A stretch of DNA of 64,000 bases from Antilocapra americana (Eukaryota; Chordata; Mammalia; Artiodactyla; Antilocapridae). Numbering within the stretch: position 1 is the first letter of the stretch; every line of letters starts with the position of its first letter. The stretch lies in contig ML662466.1 of assembly GCA_007570785.1 (NCBI GenBank), positions 601,446 through 665,445 on the forward strand, read 5' to 3'. Below, piece after piece: positions 32,850 to 45,584 of the stretch. The notes beneath the pieces are model-generated. The model saw only the letters and a program-made list of their open reading frames with translations. It did not search any database and was not told where the DNA came from. A program made the translations under genes and the position numbers.

Positions 32850-34438
32850 TATGCCTCTAGGGGCAGTCTCTCTTCCAGTGTGGTGTTTTGCAGACTGGAC
32901 ATGGAGCCGTGGGTGGCTTAGATGCCTTAGGACAATCCCGCTTGAGGTGCCTCTCCTTTCCTCAGTAATAGCAAGCCCATCCTTTTTCACATGGGGTCTT
33001 CTGGGCATTTTTCTCAGGCTGTTTAAGAACAACTCTTACAGCCATTGAAAGGGTTTCTGCCTGTTCCTTTGTATTTTTCTGCCTTTCTCTCTTTTCCTTA
33101 TATTCCCTACCATAATAGACTGTCTGAGACAGTTGTAACAGACTATCCAAAGACTGATTTTATCCATACGCCCATTTTTGTATCTTACAGTGGATATCTG
33201 GAGCTGACTGAGTGAGAAATCTATCTTTTAAGATCATTTTCCCCTTTTCAATTTTGGGATCAATCTCTGTGAAGCGCTTCTTTCAGTCTTTATAGGAATT
33301 TACAAGGAACTTCTTTCTCCTCCTGTTCTGTGTTTGCCAATTTGGCATAGTTAAAGGCTTATCACGTGCTTGTCTGAGTCCTGCAAGAATACATATGACA
33401 AAATGACTCTGATCCCTTCTTCCTTTAGCTGTGTTATAGTCCCAGTCTGTTTCTATAGTTTGTGCCAGCTGATTCCCAGTGGGGAGGGTGGCTATCTCAT
33501 CCTCCCTCTTCCCTACTGATTCATTACCAAGCCATTCATCTCCATAAGCAACTGCTTTCCCCAAATCTTGGCTTTTGAGTCAGGAGCCAGCATTTTTCCC
33601 AAGATATATATCACATCTTTCCAAGTAAGGCCATAAAGCAGAGTAACACCTTCAAAAGCTCTAATATATTTTTCTAGGTCTTCAAAATAGTTTCCCAGAT
33701 CCTCCTTGATTCTTTATATTTTTGATAAGAAAAGGGCTTATTAATTCTCATACACTGATTATTTTTCCTGGTAGGTGCTTCATGAAGAAGAAACAGCTTG
33801 TGTGGCTGTTCCTCAATCTCTCTGACTGCTCTGTGAATATGATCCCAGGGGTAGACTGGAGAAACCTGCTTTACTTTGTCTTTGTTTCCTGTTTTCCATC
33901 TCATCTCTTACATCAGTGGACTGAGTTTCTATTGAAACCAGAGTAGTCTGAGATCGTACTGTGACAGAAGTTGTTCGGACCTCTACCTGCACAGTTTGAG
34001 ACTCAGTTTTGGTTTTTACTGAGACCAATGCAACCCTTCTTAGTGGAGGGGTTCTCTTACTTCCAATTTGCCCAGTTTGGAGCCTTGGGTATAGGGGCAA
34101 AATAAGAGGACAGGAAGGAGCTGAAGGTGTTACACCCAAATCTATACCCTTAGGACATAAATCTGGCATATTTCACAGAGAGAAAATGGGAAACACATAT
34201 GTTACTTCCACCCAGTTCCCTTGTTTTCTACAGAACTGGTCTAATTGTAAAAGAGCAACAGTATTGTACTTAAGAGACCCTCCAACTGGCCACCATTAAC
34301 GGTCCTCCAGTGAGAATGAGGCCATGCAGTGTCACATAGGAAGACCAAGTGTGTCTTCTTTAAGCCCTGGGCATCAAATCTATCCCAGTTTTTCAGGATG
34401 TAGTTCAAAGTAGTGAGGCTGGAATTGTTAGCTCCCAT
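32850..34438 (-). pseudogene. ERV copy 1 gag
   Basis: Gag starts at the ATG at 34,438 (MGANNSSLTTLNYILKNWDR), with glycine at residue 2 as for N-myristoylation. It passes through a p12-like region (MPDLCPKGIDLG at 34,169), capsid (ATLPTGNQLAQTIETDWDYN) and nucleocapsid. In the zinc knuckle the first cysteine is kept but the second cysteine codon is TGA (about 32,968). Several frameshifts separate the pieces. Confidence 0.85.
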
Positions 34439-35473
34439 CTTTGAAAAAAAAAAAAGAGAGAGAGAGAAACGACCAGTGCCATCTTTCTCTTGAAGGCATC
34501 CCTCCCGGCTCCAGATGAGGGTGTAGACAAGCTTTACACCAAAGTTTTTCTTTCCTGGTCAGACTTAGTCTGTCCCTTACCAAGGCAGGTTCCATACTCA
34601 TCCCTCTCAGTTCTACCACTGAGATGGGGTGGGGATGCACAAAGGGTAGACCTTATGGCATCCCTGACTGATGTCCAGCTCTTCACCATTAACTCCTTGC
34701 TTGCCTCTGATGCCACCTGGGGTGCAATCAGAGTAACCTTCCAGAATACCTCCCAAGCTAAGAGCGCTGGGGGAAACATTCATCACCTGAGTGCCTTTGC
34801 ATGACCCTGAGTATATTCCTGACCAAAATAAGACCAGTGCTGACATAAAACTGCAATGTCCCTTCAAAGTGCCACCACACCAGTATAAGACCCTCCTCTG
34901 GTCCACTTAAGTACCAGCATTACCAAGGGGAAAATCCCCATTGCATTTCCAATCTAAGTAACCTTTAACCTCATAGATGCTCTTGTAGCTAGAGTTCCAT
35001 CGAACTTCTGATTCCTAGTGAGGCTAGGTGCTTCCTGAATACCAATATAAGGTTAGGACCTAGTAACAGAAAACAATAACAGCATAGATCATAAGTCCCT
35101 GAAAGTCTATGATCTGACAGATTAGGTTAGCACTTCTAATTCCCAAGGAGTTATGAAGTGGTCAAAGAGAACAAAATGGTTGACTGAGAAAGGAGAGTTC
35201 AGTCCACATGTTTTGCTCATCTCTTGTCAGTCCCCAAAGGTGACATTAGGTACCTCTTGACATTGATGGGCTGGTATGAACCCCCAAAACTTTTCTTCCA
35301 TGAGCCGTGTGAGGTCACCAGGGAACCACAGAACAGAGCTCCTCACTTCCTTCATGCACGTCATGTCATTCATTCACACAAGCACACCGCAGAGTTAGTA
35401 AAGTAGAGCAGAAAACGAGTTCACTAGGAGAACAAAAAACTACAGCCCCAAGCATCCTTACCTTGTCCTTAAG

Positions 35474-35491
35474 AATCCGGATGAGCCCCCA
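35474..35491 (-). promoter_or_regulatory. ERV copy 1 primer-binding site, tRNA-Pro type
   Basis: On the minus strand TGGGGGCTCATCCGG follows the LTR end (TTTCA) by a few bases, the position and sequence class of proline-tRNA primer sites of gammaretroviruses. Confidence 0.82.
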
Positions 35492-35494
35492 AGA

Positions 35495-35989
35495 TGAAAG
35501 GTTGTTATTGAACCATGAAAAGATGACGGGTTTCTTGGCCTCTAGAGGAGAAAAATTCAATCCAGGGCCAGAAACGAGGCTTAGTCACTCAGAGCTTTTG
35601 TGCAATAAAGTTTTATAAAAGTATAAAAAGGAAAGAGAAAGCTTCTGACTTAGACATCAGAAGGGAGCAGAAAGAGTACTCCCTTGCTAGTGTTAGCAAT
35701 GGAGTTATATACTCTCTAATCAGTTATTACACTGAATCAAAAGAGTGTCTTGAGGTTTTAAAGACTTTACTAGTCCTACTACAAAAATTTACCTTTTAAG
35801 ATAACAAGATTGGTCAGAAGGTTTTTTTCAGAGACTGTCCTTAAGCATGATACATTATTATTATACCATCCTAATGAATGTGTGTGGTGGGGGAAGGTTG
35901 TTCTTTTTTCTTCCTTGAGAATTCCAGACCCCTCTCTCCTTGGGGAAACCTGGACTTCTTATTGACCTGACTAGGAATTAACTCTCACA
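35495..35989 (-). mobile_element. ERV copy 1 5' LTR
   Basis: It begins TG at 35,989 on the minus strand and ends CA at 35,495, about 495 bp. A TATA-like TTTTATAAAA lies near 35,615. Outside it the tandem-unit sequence resumes at once (TGTGACACATCAGTGTGG). The LTR points away from unit U1. Confidence 0.85.
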
Positions 35990-36233
35990 TGTGACACATC
36001 AGTGTGGAGTAGAGAGATGAAGATGGCAAGTGAGTTTCGAGGCCTAATAAGGGGCATTTAAAATGTGTCTGTTATCCCAAGAAACCATCTGAATTTGTCC
36101 CGATTCTCCCTTAGAAGTGTCAGGATGGAACTTTGGGACTTTGTGATGTCAAGACTCATCAAGGGCCACCATTGGCTGGCAAAGTGACTTGATGACTTCA
36201 TAAAGCCTAAGGGTGTGGGGCCCTGGGGAGGGT

Positions 36234-36242
36234 TATATATAG
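36234..36242 (+). promoter_or_regulatory. TATA box of U1
   Basis: TATATATAG lies 63 bp after an ATTGG and 52 bp before the ATG, so initiation near 36,265 would give a leader of about 20 nt. Promoter activity is inferred from spacing only. Confidence 0.5.
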
Positions 36243-36285
36243 GGTTGCTCAGGGGCTCTGGAGCACACCACTGCGAGTCTTCAAA

Positions 36286-36348
36286 ATGGCAAAAGAAAGC
36301 TCCAAGTGCACCCAGGTCAAGTGTATTCAGTGTATTCTCACAACCTGA
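36286..36348 (+). other. U1 micro-ORF, 20 codons, coding status unknown
   Basis: The peptide begins MAKESSKC and contains KCIQC, giving cysteines at residues 8, 13 and 16. A is at -3 and G at +4 of the ATG, a strong initiation context. The same frame is open in ten of 13 units. No known family is recognised, and a 20-codon frame can be open by chance, so translation is unproven. Confidence 0.35.
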
Positions 36349-36697
36349 AGATAGGGGTTTCAGACGGGAACCTGGAAAACTGAGGAGAGCTTCAGAACAC
36401 TGAGAAAAGGAGGTGGATTGTCAGTTCCTCATAGGTGGCCCAGAATGAAATGGTCTGTAAGGTGCTTTGAGACCACCTTGTAGGAGAAAAGTGGAATGAT
36501 CCTTATTTTTGCAGACCCTTTAATACAGCCTAGGTATCAAGGAGGGAATTTAGGCAAGATATTAATGACTAGAAAATGGTGAAAGGTGAGAGAGAACAGA
36601 ATGAAAGCCTGAGTCCTGTGACTGTGAAGTCAGGTTTGGAAGAGACACAGTATATCTGCCACGTGGCATACTACTCCTGAATGTGACACATCAGTGT

Positions 36698-39600
36698 TGT
36701 GTTTGTTTGTTTTTCGATATGGACATAAATATTTGTAAATGTAGTTTTTGTTTATTTCTTTATTATTTTTAATTTTAATTGGAGCCTAATTACTTTACAA
36801 CATTATGATGACTTTATGATACATTCACATGAATCATCCATGGTTGTACATGCATTCCCCATCCTGATCCTCCCTTCCACCTCCCTCCACAACTCATCTG
36901 TCAGAAACATCCCATTGCACCAGCCCTGAGCACACTGCCTCAAGCATCAAAGCAGGACAGGTGCTCTATTTCACATATAATAATAAATATGTTTCAATGC
37001 TATTATTTCAAACCATCCCACCCTCACATTCTCCCACAGAGTCCAAAAGACTGTTCTTTACATCTGTGTCTTTTTTGCTGGCTTGTATATAGGGTTATTA
37101 TTACCATCTTTCTTAATTTCATATATATATATATGCACTAATATATTGTACTGGTGTTATTCTTTCTGACTTATTTTCCTATGTATAATAGGCTCCAGTT
37201 TCATCATTAGAACTGATTCAGATGTGTTCTTTTTAATGTCTAAGTAATATCCCATTGTGTATATGTACCACAGCTCTCTTATCCATTCCTCTGCTGATGG
37301 ACATCTAGGTTGCTTCCACATCCTAGCTATTATAAACAGTGCTGCAATGAACATTGGAGTACACGTGGCTCTTTCAATTCTGGTTTCCTCGGTGTGTATG
37401 CCCAGCAGTGGGATTACTGGGTCATATGGTAGTTCTATTTCCTGGTTTTCAAGGCATCTCCATAGCAGCTGTGCTAGTTTGCATTCTCACTGACATTGTA
37501 AGAGAGTTTGTTTTTCTCCACACCCTCTACAGCATTTATTGTCTGTAGACTTTTTGACAGCACCCATTCTGATCGACATGAGCTGGTACCTCATTATGGT
37601 TTTGATTTCCTTTTCTTTCATAATAAATCATGTTGAGTATCTTTTCATGTGTTTGTTAGCCATTTGTATGTCTTCTTTGGAGAAATGTCTGTTTGGTTCT
37701 TTGGCACGTTTTTTGATTGGGTCACTTATTCTTCTGGAATTGAGTTGCAGGAATTGTTTGTATATTTTTGAGATTAATTATTTGTCAGCTGTTTTGTTTG
37801 CTATTATTTTCTCCCATCTGAAGGCTGTCCTTTCACCTCGCTTATACATTCCTTCATTGTGCAAAAACTTTCAAGTTTAATTAGGTCTGATTTGTTTATC
37901 TTTACTTTTATTTCCATTACTCTTGGAGGTGGGTCATAGAGGATCCTGCTGTGATTATATTGTCAGAGAATGTTTTGCCTATGTTTTCGCCTAGGAGTTT
38001 CATGGTTTCTGGTCTTACATTTAGATCTTTAATCCATTTTGAGTTTATTTTGTGTATGGTGTTAGAAAGTGCTCTAGTTTTATTCTTTTACCACTTTTCC
38101 AAGTACCACTTGTTAAAGAGATTGTCTTCTCTCCATTGTATATTATTGCCTCCTTTGTCAAAGATAAGGTGTCCATAGACCCGTGGATTTATTTCTGGGC
38201 TTTCTATTTTGTTCCACTGATCTATATTTCTGTCTTTGTGCCAGTACCATACTATCTTGATGACTGTGGCTTTGTAGTATAGCCTGACGTCAGGCAGGTT
38301 GATTCCTCCTCTTCCATTGTTTTTTTCTCAGGATTGCTTTGGCTATTCGGGGTTTTTTTGTAATTCCATACAAATTGTGAAGTTATTTGTTCTAATTCTC
38401 TGAAAAATACCATTGATAGCTTGATAGGGATTGCATTGAATCTATTGATTGTTTTGGGTAGTATACCAATTTTCACTATATTGGTTCTTCTATTCCATGA
38501 ACATGGTATATTTCTCCATCTATTTTTGTCATATTTGATTTCCTTCATCAATGTTTTATAGTTTTCTATATATAGGTCTTTTACTTCATTAGGTAGATTT
38601 ATTCCCAAGTATTTAATTCTTTTCGTTGCAATGGTGAATGGAATTTTTTCCTTGATTTCTCTTTCTGTTTTCTCATCTTTAGTGTATAGGAATACAAGGG
38701 ATTTCTGTGTGTTAGCTTTACATCTTGCAAATTACTGTATTCATTAATTAGCTCTAGTAATTTTCTGGTGAAGACTTTAGAGTTTTCTATATAGAGGATC
38801 ATGGCATCTGCAAATAGTGAGTTTTACTTCTGCTTTTCCAATTTGGATTCATTTTTTTTCTTTTTCTGCTCTGATTGCTTCAGCCAAAACATCCAAAACT
38901 ATGTTTAATAGTAATGATGAGAGTAGGCATCCTTGTCTTGTTCTTGACTTTAGGGGAAGTGCTTTTAATTTTTCACCATTGAGGATAATATTTGCTGTGG
39001 GTTTATCATATATGGCTTTGATGATGTTGAGGTATATTCCTTCTATGCCTTCTTTCTGGAGGTTTTTTTTTTTATCATAAATGGATGTTGAATTTTGTCA
39101 AAGGCTTTCTCTGCATCTATGGAGATAATCATATGTTTTTTATCCTTTAATTTGTTAATGTGGTGTATCACATTGTTTGATTTGTGAATATTGAAGAATC
39201 CTTGCAGCCCTGAGATGAATCCCACTTGGTCATGATGTATAATCTTCTAATATGTTGTTGGATTCTATTTGCTATAATCACGTTAAGGATTTTTGCATCT
39301 ATGTCCATCTATATCATAGGCCAGTGATATTGGCCTATTGTTTTCTTTTTTTGTGGCATCTCTGTTTGGTTTTGGTATTAGGGTGACGGTGCCTCATAGA
39401 ATGAGTTTGGAAGTTTACTTTCCTCTGTAATTTTCTGGAAGAGTTTGAGTAGTATAGATGTTAGTTCTTCTCTCAATTTCTGGTAGAATTCAGCTTTGAA
39501 GCCATCTGGTACTGGACTTTTGTTTGTTGGGAGCTTTCTGATTACAGTTTAGATTTCTGTGCTTGTGATGGGTCTGTCAAAATTTTCTATCTCTTCCTGG

Positions 39601-40354
39601 TTCAGTTTAGGAAAGTTACACTTTTCTAAGAATTTGTCCATTTTTTTCCAAGTTGTCCATTTTATTGCCATATAGTTGCTGCTGGTAGTCTCTTATGATC
39701 CTTTGTATTTCTTTGTTGTCTGTTGTGATTTCTCCATTTTCATTTCTAATTTGGTTGATTTGATTCTTCTCCCTTTGTTTCTTGATGAATTTGGCTAATG
39801 GTTTGTCAATTTTATTTACTGTCTCAAAGAACCAGCTTTTAGCCTTGTTGATTTTTGCTATGGCTTCTATTGTCTCTTGGCATTTGTTTCTTCCCTATTT
39901 TTTGTGATTTCTTTCCTTCTACTAATCCTGTGTTGTTGTTGTTGTTGTTGTTTCATTTCTTCCTTTTCTAGTTGCTTGAAGTGTAGAGTTAGGTTATTTA
40001 TGAGATTTCTCTCCTGTTTGTTGAGGTAAGTTGTATTGTTATGAACCTTCCCCTTAGCACTGCTTTTACTGAATGCCATAGGTTTGGGGTTGTAGTGTTT
40101 TCATTTTCACTTGTTTCTATACATATTTTGATTTCTTTTTGGATTTCTTCTGTGTTTTCTTGGTTATTCAGAAGTATGTTATTTAACCTCCATATATTTG
40201 TATTTTTGGTACATTTTTCCTCCCTCTAGCTGACATCTAATCTTACCACATTGTGATCAGAAAAGATGCTTGAGATGGTTGAATTTTTTTGAATTCACCA
40301 AGGCTAGATTTATGGCCCAGGATGTGATCTATCCTGGGGAATGTTCCATATGCA
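36698..40354 (-). mobile_element. L1, 5' truncated, inserted in the array
   Basis: The minus-strand 3' UTR starts after a GTTTGTTTGTTT tail. ORF2 is then readable in pieces from the C-terminus (MFIAALFIIARMWKQPRC) through RT ([20 protein letters not shown]) to the endonuclease side near 40,340. Frameshifts are frequent. Flanking unit sequence overlaps by about 150 bp, so this is not a clean insertion into one unit. Confidence 0.85.
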
Positions 40355-40636
40355 CAGCTTAATTATAAAGGAGGGATTTTAGGCAAGATATTCAAAACTA
40401 GGTAATGGTGAAAGGTGAAAGATAACAGAATGAAAGCCTGAACACTGTGGCTGTGCAGGCAGGTTTAGGGGAGACACACTACCCCTGCCATGTGACACAT
40501 CAGTATTTAGTTAGAGATTAAGATGGTAGGTGAGTTTCAAGGGCTCATATGGTGCATTTAAAATGCCTTTTGTACCCCCAACAAACCATCTGAATTTCTC
40601 CTCATCCTGCACTAGATGAGTCAGGGTGGGGCTTTA

Positions 40637-41062
40637 TGATGTCTAGGCTCACCCAGGGCCACCATTGCCTGGGGAAGAGATTTGCTGACCTCATAAAGCC
40701 TAAGAGTGTAGCTCCCTGGGAAGGGGTGTATATAGGAATGCTCAGGGGCTCTGGAGCACACCACTCTGAGTCTTCAAAAGGGCAAAAGACAGCTCCAAAA
40801 GCACACAGGGCAAGTGTATTCAGTTCATTCTCACAGCCTGAGGCAGGCATTTCAGACTGAAAACTGGAAAACTGAGGAGATCTGCATGAGCACCAAGAAA
40901 AAGAGGTGGAATGGAAGGTTTCTGGTAGGTGGCCCAGATAAATGACCTTCAAGTTGCTTTAAGACCACCTTGTAGGAGGAAAGTGGAATGATCCTCATTT
41001 CCACAGAAACTTAATACAGCCTAATTATCAAAGAGGGATTAGGAAGCTATTGAAAACTAGTT
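40637..41062 (+). repeat. Tandem unit U2, first part
   Basis: The preceding bases 40,355-40,636 are the tail of another unit. U2 has TGATGTCT (CRE changed at the last base), ATTGC in place of ATTGG, and TATATAGG at 40,729. The start codon is changed to AGG, though the 20-codon frame remains open to its TGA. It is interrupted at 41,063 and resumes at 41,573-41,803. Confidence 0.8.
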
Positions 41063-41572
41063 TTAGATCAGATGATGAATCCTCTTAGAACTATTATACT
41101 TTGTGTACTCTGTTGCTTTATGTCTCATTTAAATTGAACATTGAAGGAATTTAATATTTTATCATACTCTGCAAATGTTTGTCTAGAGGCCTGTTTCCAT
41201 TTTTATTTTGAAATTTTTGTTTCCAAAAAAGGCAAGATTGCACTTTATTACTTCCAGATTGAGTTGGTACAGTGTATTCTTGGTTATCAATATACTCATA
41301 GCTTTGGGAGTTTGTAATGGTAAATATTCATGATGTATGAAACAGTATGATACATAACCATATGAACTTAGTTACATAAAAATGGATGCTGAGTTGGGAA
41401 AATACACACATCAGACCTAGAAGGATGTGTCAAATGGTAAAATGCTGGTTATTATCAGTGACTGTGTTTTTTGCTATTTGTGCTTTTTGTATTCTTATTA
41501 TGCACATGTTAACTTTGAAGAAAATTTAAAAAAAACACCAAAAACAACAACAACAACAGCAACAACTAATCA
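41063..41572 (+). mobile_element. Insertion in U2, possible 3' UTR retrocopy
   Basis: These 510 bases are not part of the unit. They end in an A-rich tail (AATTTAAAAAAAACACC followed by CAACAACAAC). The sequence before it is AT-rich, without an open frame, and looks like an mRNA 3' UTR. The source gene is not recognised. Confidence 0.45.
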
Positions 41573-41803
41573 CAGGTGAATGCTGAGAGAGAAGAGAATG
41601 AAAGCCTGAATACTGTGGCTGTGAAGCCAGGATTCAATGAAACATACTACACTTGCCGTTGACACATCACTATTGAATAGAGAGATGAAGATGGCAGGTG
41701 CATTTCGTGGGCTTATAAGGGGCATTTAAAGGGTCTCTTTGATCCCACAAAGCCATCTGAATATCTCCACATTCTCGCCTAGAGGTGTCAGGATGGAGCA
41801 CTG

Positions 41804-42468
41804 TAATGTCAAGGACCACCTAGAGAAAAGTTGGCTTGGTAAGTGACTTACTGACCTCATAAATAGTAAGGGTGGAACCCTTTGGGTAGGGATATATATA
41901 GTGGAGATCCAAGGCTCTCAAGAAGATAAGCACGAGTCCTCAAAGTGGCCAAACACAGTGCCAAAAGAAGCAATGACCATTGTATTCACTGCATTCTCAC
42001 AGCCTGAAAATGGGGTTTCAGACTAAAAGCGAGAAAGCTGAGGAGAGCTATGTGCAAACTGAGAAAAGGATGTGGGATGGAAGTTTCCTGGTACCTGGTG
42101 CAGAATTGAAAGGTATTCAAGATGATTTAAGACCATGTTGTAGGAGGAAAGTGAAATGACCCTCCTTTCCACAGACACTAAAATATTGGCTAAATATCGA
42201 AGAGGGATTTTATGCAAGATATTAAAAACTAGATAATGGTGAACAATGAGAGAAGACAATGAAAGCCTGAATACTGAGACTTTGTAGCCAGATTTGAAGG
42301 AAATACACTACTCCTGCCATGTGAAACGTCGGTGTGGATTCAGAGAGATGAAGATGACAGGTGAGCTTCCCAGGCTTACTAGAGAGACATTTAAAATGCC
42401 TCTTTAATCACAGTAAACCATTTTAATTTTGCCCCCTACTCACCTAGAGGTGCCAGAATGGGGCTGTG
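41804..42468 (+). repeat. Tandem unit U3
   Basis: TAATGTCA replaces the CRE-like site and GTTGG the CCAAT motif. The TATA box TATATATAG at 41,893 is intact. The start codon is GTG, but the 20-codon frame remains open with histidine and cysteine near the end (HCIHC). Confidence 0.82.
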
Positions 42469-42935
42469 TGATGTCAGTGCTCATCCAGGGTCACCATTGG
42501 CCGGTGAAATGACTTGCTGACATCATTAAGCATAACGATGTGGCCCCTTGGGGAGGGTTATGTATAAGGGTGCTCAATGGCTCTGGACCAGATCCTTACG
42601 AGTTTTATAACTAGCAAAAGACAGTTCCATGTGCAGCAATGGCCATTGGATTCAGTGCATTCTCACTGCCTGAACACAGGGTTTCAGACAGGAAACAAGA
42701 AACCTGAGGAGAGATACATGGACACTGAGAAAAGGAGGAGTGATGGAAGTTTCCTGGTAGGTGGCACAGAATTAAATGGTCCTTAAGGTGGTTTAAGACC
42801 ATCTTGTAGGAGGAAAGTGAAATGATCCTCCTTTCCACAGACACTTAAACACAGGCTAAATATCAAAGAGGGATTTTAGGCAAGATATTAAAAAGTAGAT
42901 AATGGTGACAGGTGAGAGAATATCATGAAAGCCTG
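42469..42935 (+). repeat. Tandem unit U4, cut by ERV copy 2
   Basis: TGATGTCA at 42,469, ATTGG at 42,496 and TATGTATAA at 42,559 are present. The start codon is CTA with the frame still open. It belongs to the second subtype (CATCATTAAGCATAACG). It stops at GAAAGCCTGAATAT, where ERV copy 2 begins. Confidence 0.82.
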
Positions 42936-44560
42936 AATATTTGACCCTAAATTGTTGAGGCAACATGTTCTCCTAACCCTCATATTGAGGGTCTCTAATC
43001 CAGGGGCCCCAAGCAATAGTTGGAGGAGGCTGTGGCACTTGTAGGAGATTGGACAAGCATTTGTAACTTAAAAGCTTTCATGCAACTACAAACAAATCCA
43101 ATTACACACTTACAGATGCAGGGAACAAACAGCAAAAGCAGAACAATCAGAATTATTGTAGTTATTGTACTTAAGATAGCTTTCCACCATGAGAACTAGT
43201 TAATGTCTCTCAAAGTGAAGCAATTGAGGCTTCAGGAGTATCCATAACCTCAATCATCTTGTTCATGTATTTAGTAAAATGAGTAAAATTAGTGCTCCTA
43301 TCAGGTATATAGGTATAGCACTGGGTATGAGTAATGGCATAAATTCCTCCTTGTGCAGCTGCCAGAATATCTAAAGCCAATCTGTTTTGTAAGATCACCT
43401 TTCTACTTTGTGTTTTGACATTAGGAGCTGAAATAGCTTCTGGAGAATCTTGTAATGCCTGTTGAGTAAAATTAGTCAAAGCACCCACTCATAGCATAAC
43501 ATCTGTAGTTCCCAGAGAGGGAACAAACACTTCAGCCAAATAATCATACTAGTGAAATACAGACCTTGCCCAAAGGATTTTAAGGTGTCGTAAATTAGCA
43601 GGGTTTTTCTGGAAGCTCTGAAAATATAAAGTGAATAAAAGCTAGACTTCTGGTGCATCTCCATATCCAATCAGGGTGAAGCCATGCACTTAGGTAAAAG
43701 GCGCATATCCAATAGGTCCCATTTTGAGTTAGCCAGCATAACTGAGATATCCAATCCCAGTCAGTGCCTGGCCAGGCAAAGGGAGGGCCTGAGATATGGT
43801 TGGAAAACACAGGAATGATTATATTGCTTTTTCTCTGAGGCAAAAATCTCAACTGTTTCCAATCATTATAATCAAGTTGTTGACGAACTTCTGGGGATGG
43901 CTGTATTTGTTCCCAGCATATAGGGGCAGGAGATATTAGACATACTTTACCAGGAGTTAACCATATAACCCCATCCCATATTTGATAAATGTCAGGTAAA
44001 AAACCATTAGATCTATACCCATTTACCTTATGTGTAGTGAAACAGTCATTTAACTGAGACAATGTATAGTCAAAATTAAGTCATGTTATGTTCATAGTTA
44101 AAGTACAAAGTGTTGTGCCACTCCATCTTAGAGTTGTTACATGTGATCAGTTTAAGAAGAGGCATTGCATGCAATTATTGTTGAAGTTATTTGCAGATTC
44201 GGAGAAAGACTTTTACGTTAAGTGTCCACCACAGGAAGCCTTCCACTGATAAAGAGGGGAGCACTCTGCAGACCCATCAGTTAGAGAGATTGTGGAATGC
44301 AGCATAGGAGTGAGCCCAGGACAGGAAAGCATTGTCTGGAGGGCAGACTCAGGGTTTTTGGAGTCAGCAGAAGTTGTCTCACATAGATTTTCAGGCCCAT
44401 CTAAAAAAGTACAAAGTCAGAGCATAGAAAGTAAAGACATAAAGTTACGACACTTAGTTCTGGTCAGGGTGCCACCTCTTAACTAAAGTGTGATGTTCCC
44501 ATGAAGCAATTCCTGGCACTTTGACTGCTGTGGGAGAAGAAAAATATAACCTGGTCAAGG
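42936..44560 (-). pseudogene. ERV copy 2 env
   Basis: The surface-subunit text is in a 155-codon frame (44,062-43,595; for example WICAFYLSAWLHPDWIWRC). The transmembrane subunit is in a 92-codon frame (43,488-43,210). There LQNRLALDILAAAQGG matches the position of the conserved heptad-adjacent segment of gamma-type envelopes. The following CX6CC motif has lost its first and last cysteines (both tyrosine). Stops separate the pieces. No membrane anchor was confidently read. Confidence 0.75.
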
Positions 44561-44649
44561 CCTTCCCATAGAGGTGCAAGGGATCGATCCCCAGATCTCA
44601 GAGTTTTTAAGAGGACTTCAGTTCCTGGCTCAAATGGAAGCTTGCTTGA

Positions 44650-45310
44650 CTCAGAGGCTGGGTCAGGAGTTATCTTCTGGAGTTTCTTTAATGCCTATTG
44701 AAAATCTGAGAGCTAAATTACATAAACAGTTGATTCCAAAGCTTCAGGGTCTATAACAATGTCTGTGAGTAAGAAAGGCCTTCCATAAATACATTCAAAG
44801 GGGGACAGTCCCTCCTAATGGGGGGCAATCCAAGCCCTCATTAAAGCTATGAGTAGAACTGTAATCCAATTGTCCTGCATCTCTTGAGTTAATTTGTGCA
44901 GGTGCCTTTTGATAATGTCATTAGCCTTTTCAACCTTTCCTTGAGGACTCTGGTCTCCAGGAACAGTGTAAGTGAAATTTGATTCCTAGAGCTTTAGATA
45001 TCCCCTGAGTTACATCAGCTTTAAAGGCAGAGCCATTGTTACTCTGAAGGCTCCATAGCAGCCAAAACTTGGAGATAAATTCATGGACTAAAATCTTTAT
45101 AACCTCTTTTGCCTGTTCACTATTACAGACAAAAGCCTCAATCCATCCAGTAAAACTAGTCACTCAAACATGTAAGCAAGACTATCCATTAGCTTTTGGC
45201 AGATGGGTAAAATCAATTTCCCAGTCCTCTCCAGGATATTTTCCACTTTATTGTAATCCAGATTTTGGTAGCTTTCCAGTTTTGGGGTTATTTTTCTGAC
45301 AAACCTCATA
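44650..45310 (-). pseudogene. ERV copy 2 integrase
   Basis: Integrase-core text starts at 45,163 (MTSFTGWIEAFVCNSEQ) and parallels copy 1, with the same asparagine in place of the second acidic residue (SNNGSAF). That shared change shows both copies descend from one already mutated element. A frameshift near 44,935 follows. Confidence 0.82.
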
Positions 45311-45584
45311 CCTTTTAATAATATTCTTTAAAGTTTTTGTTACATTTTTACCTTGATACAAATGAGAATCCATCTGTTAAGTACTCTCTGCATCCAAATG
45401 AAAACTCTGGTGTAAACCCATAAGAATTTTCCATTGAACATTTTCAGGAATTATTAATCATCCATCCTCTGACTGTAACCATCATTTATCAGTAATCTTT
45501 ACTCCTCTCCTCTTTTCTCATATCTTTCTAATTCTTCCTCAGTATATTGCGGTTTTCCCTGTTCCACAGGACCTTCATTACAGA

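Larger units (their letters stand above)
29637..35989 (-). mobile_element. Minus-strand gammaretrovirus-like ERV, copy 1 (3' part missing)
   Basis: On the minus strand it has a 5' LTR (35,495-35,989), a proline-tRNA-type primer-binding site, gag, protease, RT, RNase H and integrase. It then stops at 29,637 with no env or 3' LTR. It is a diverged duplicate of 44,647-51,020; in short stretches I compared about nine bases in ten agree. All frames are broken. Confidence 0.88.
36144..36697 (+). repeat. Tandem unit U1 (best preserved, with U5)
   Basis: All four elements are intact: TGATGTCA at 36,144, ATTGG at 36,171, TATATATAG at 36,234 and an ATG at 36,286 in the context CAAAATGG. The 20-codon frame ends with TGA at 36,348. 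The unit is cut by L1 at 36,697, after CACATCAGTGTTG. Confidence 0.85.

Noticed and set aside
36215..36403. Plus-strand 60-90 codon frames over the unit promoter region (also at 40,636, 51,236, 51,873 and 58,283) as the unit's protein
   Set aside because: They are related between units, but they span the TATA box and would start upstream of the inferred transcription start. The ATG-initiated micro-ORF is a better candidate.
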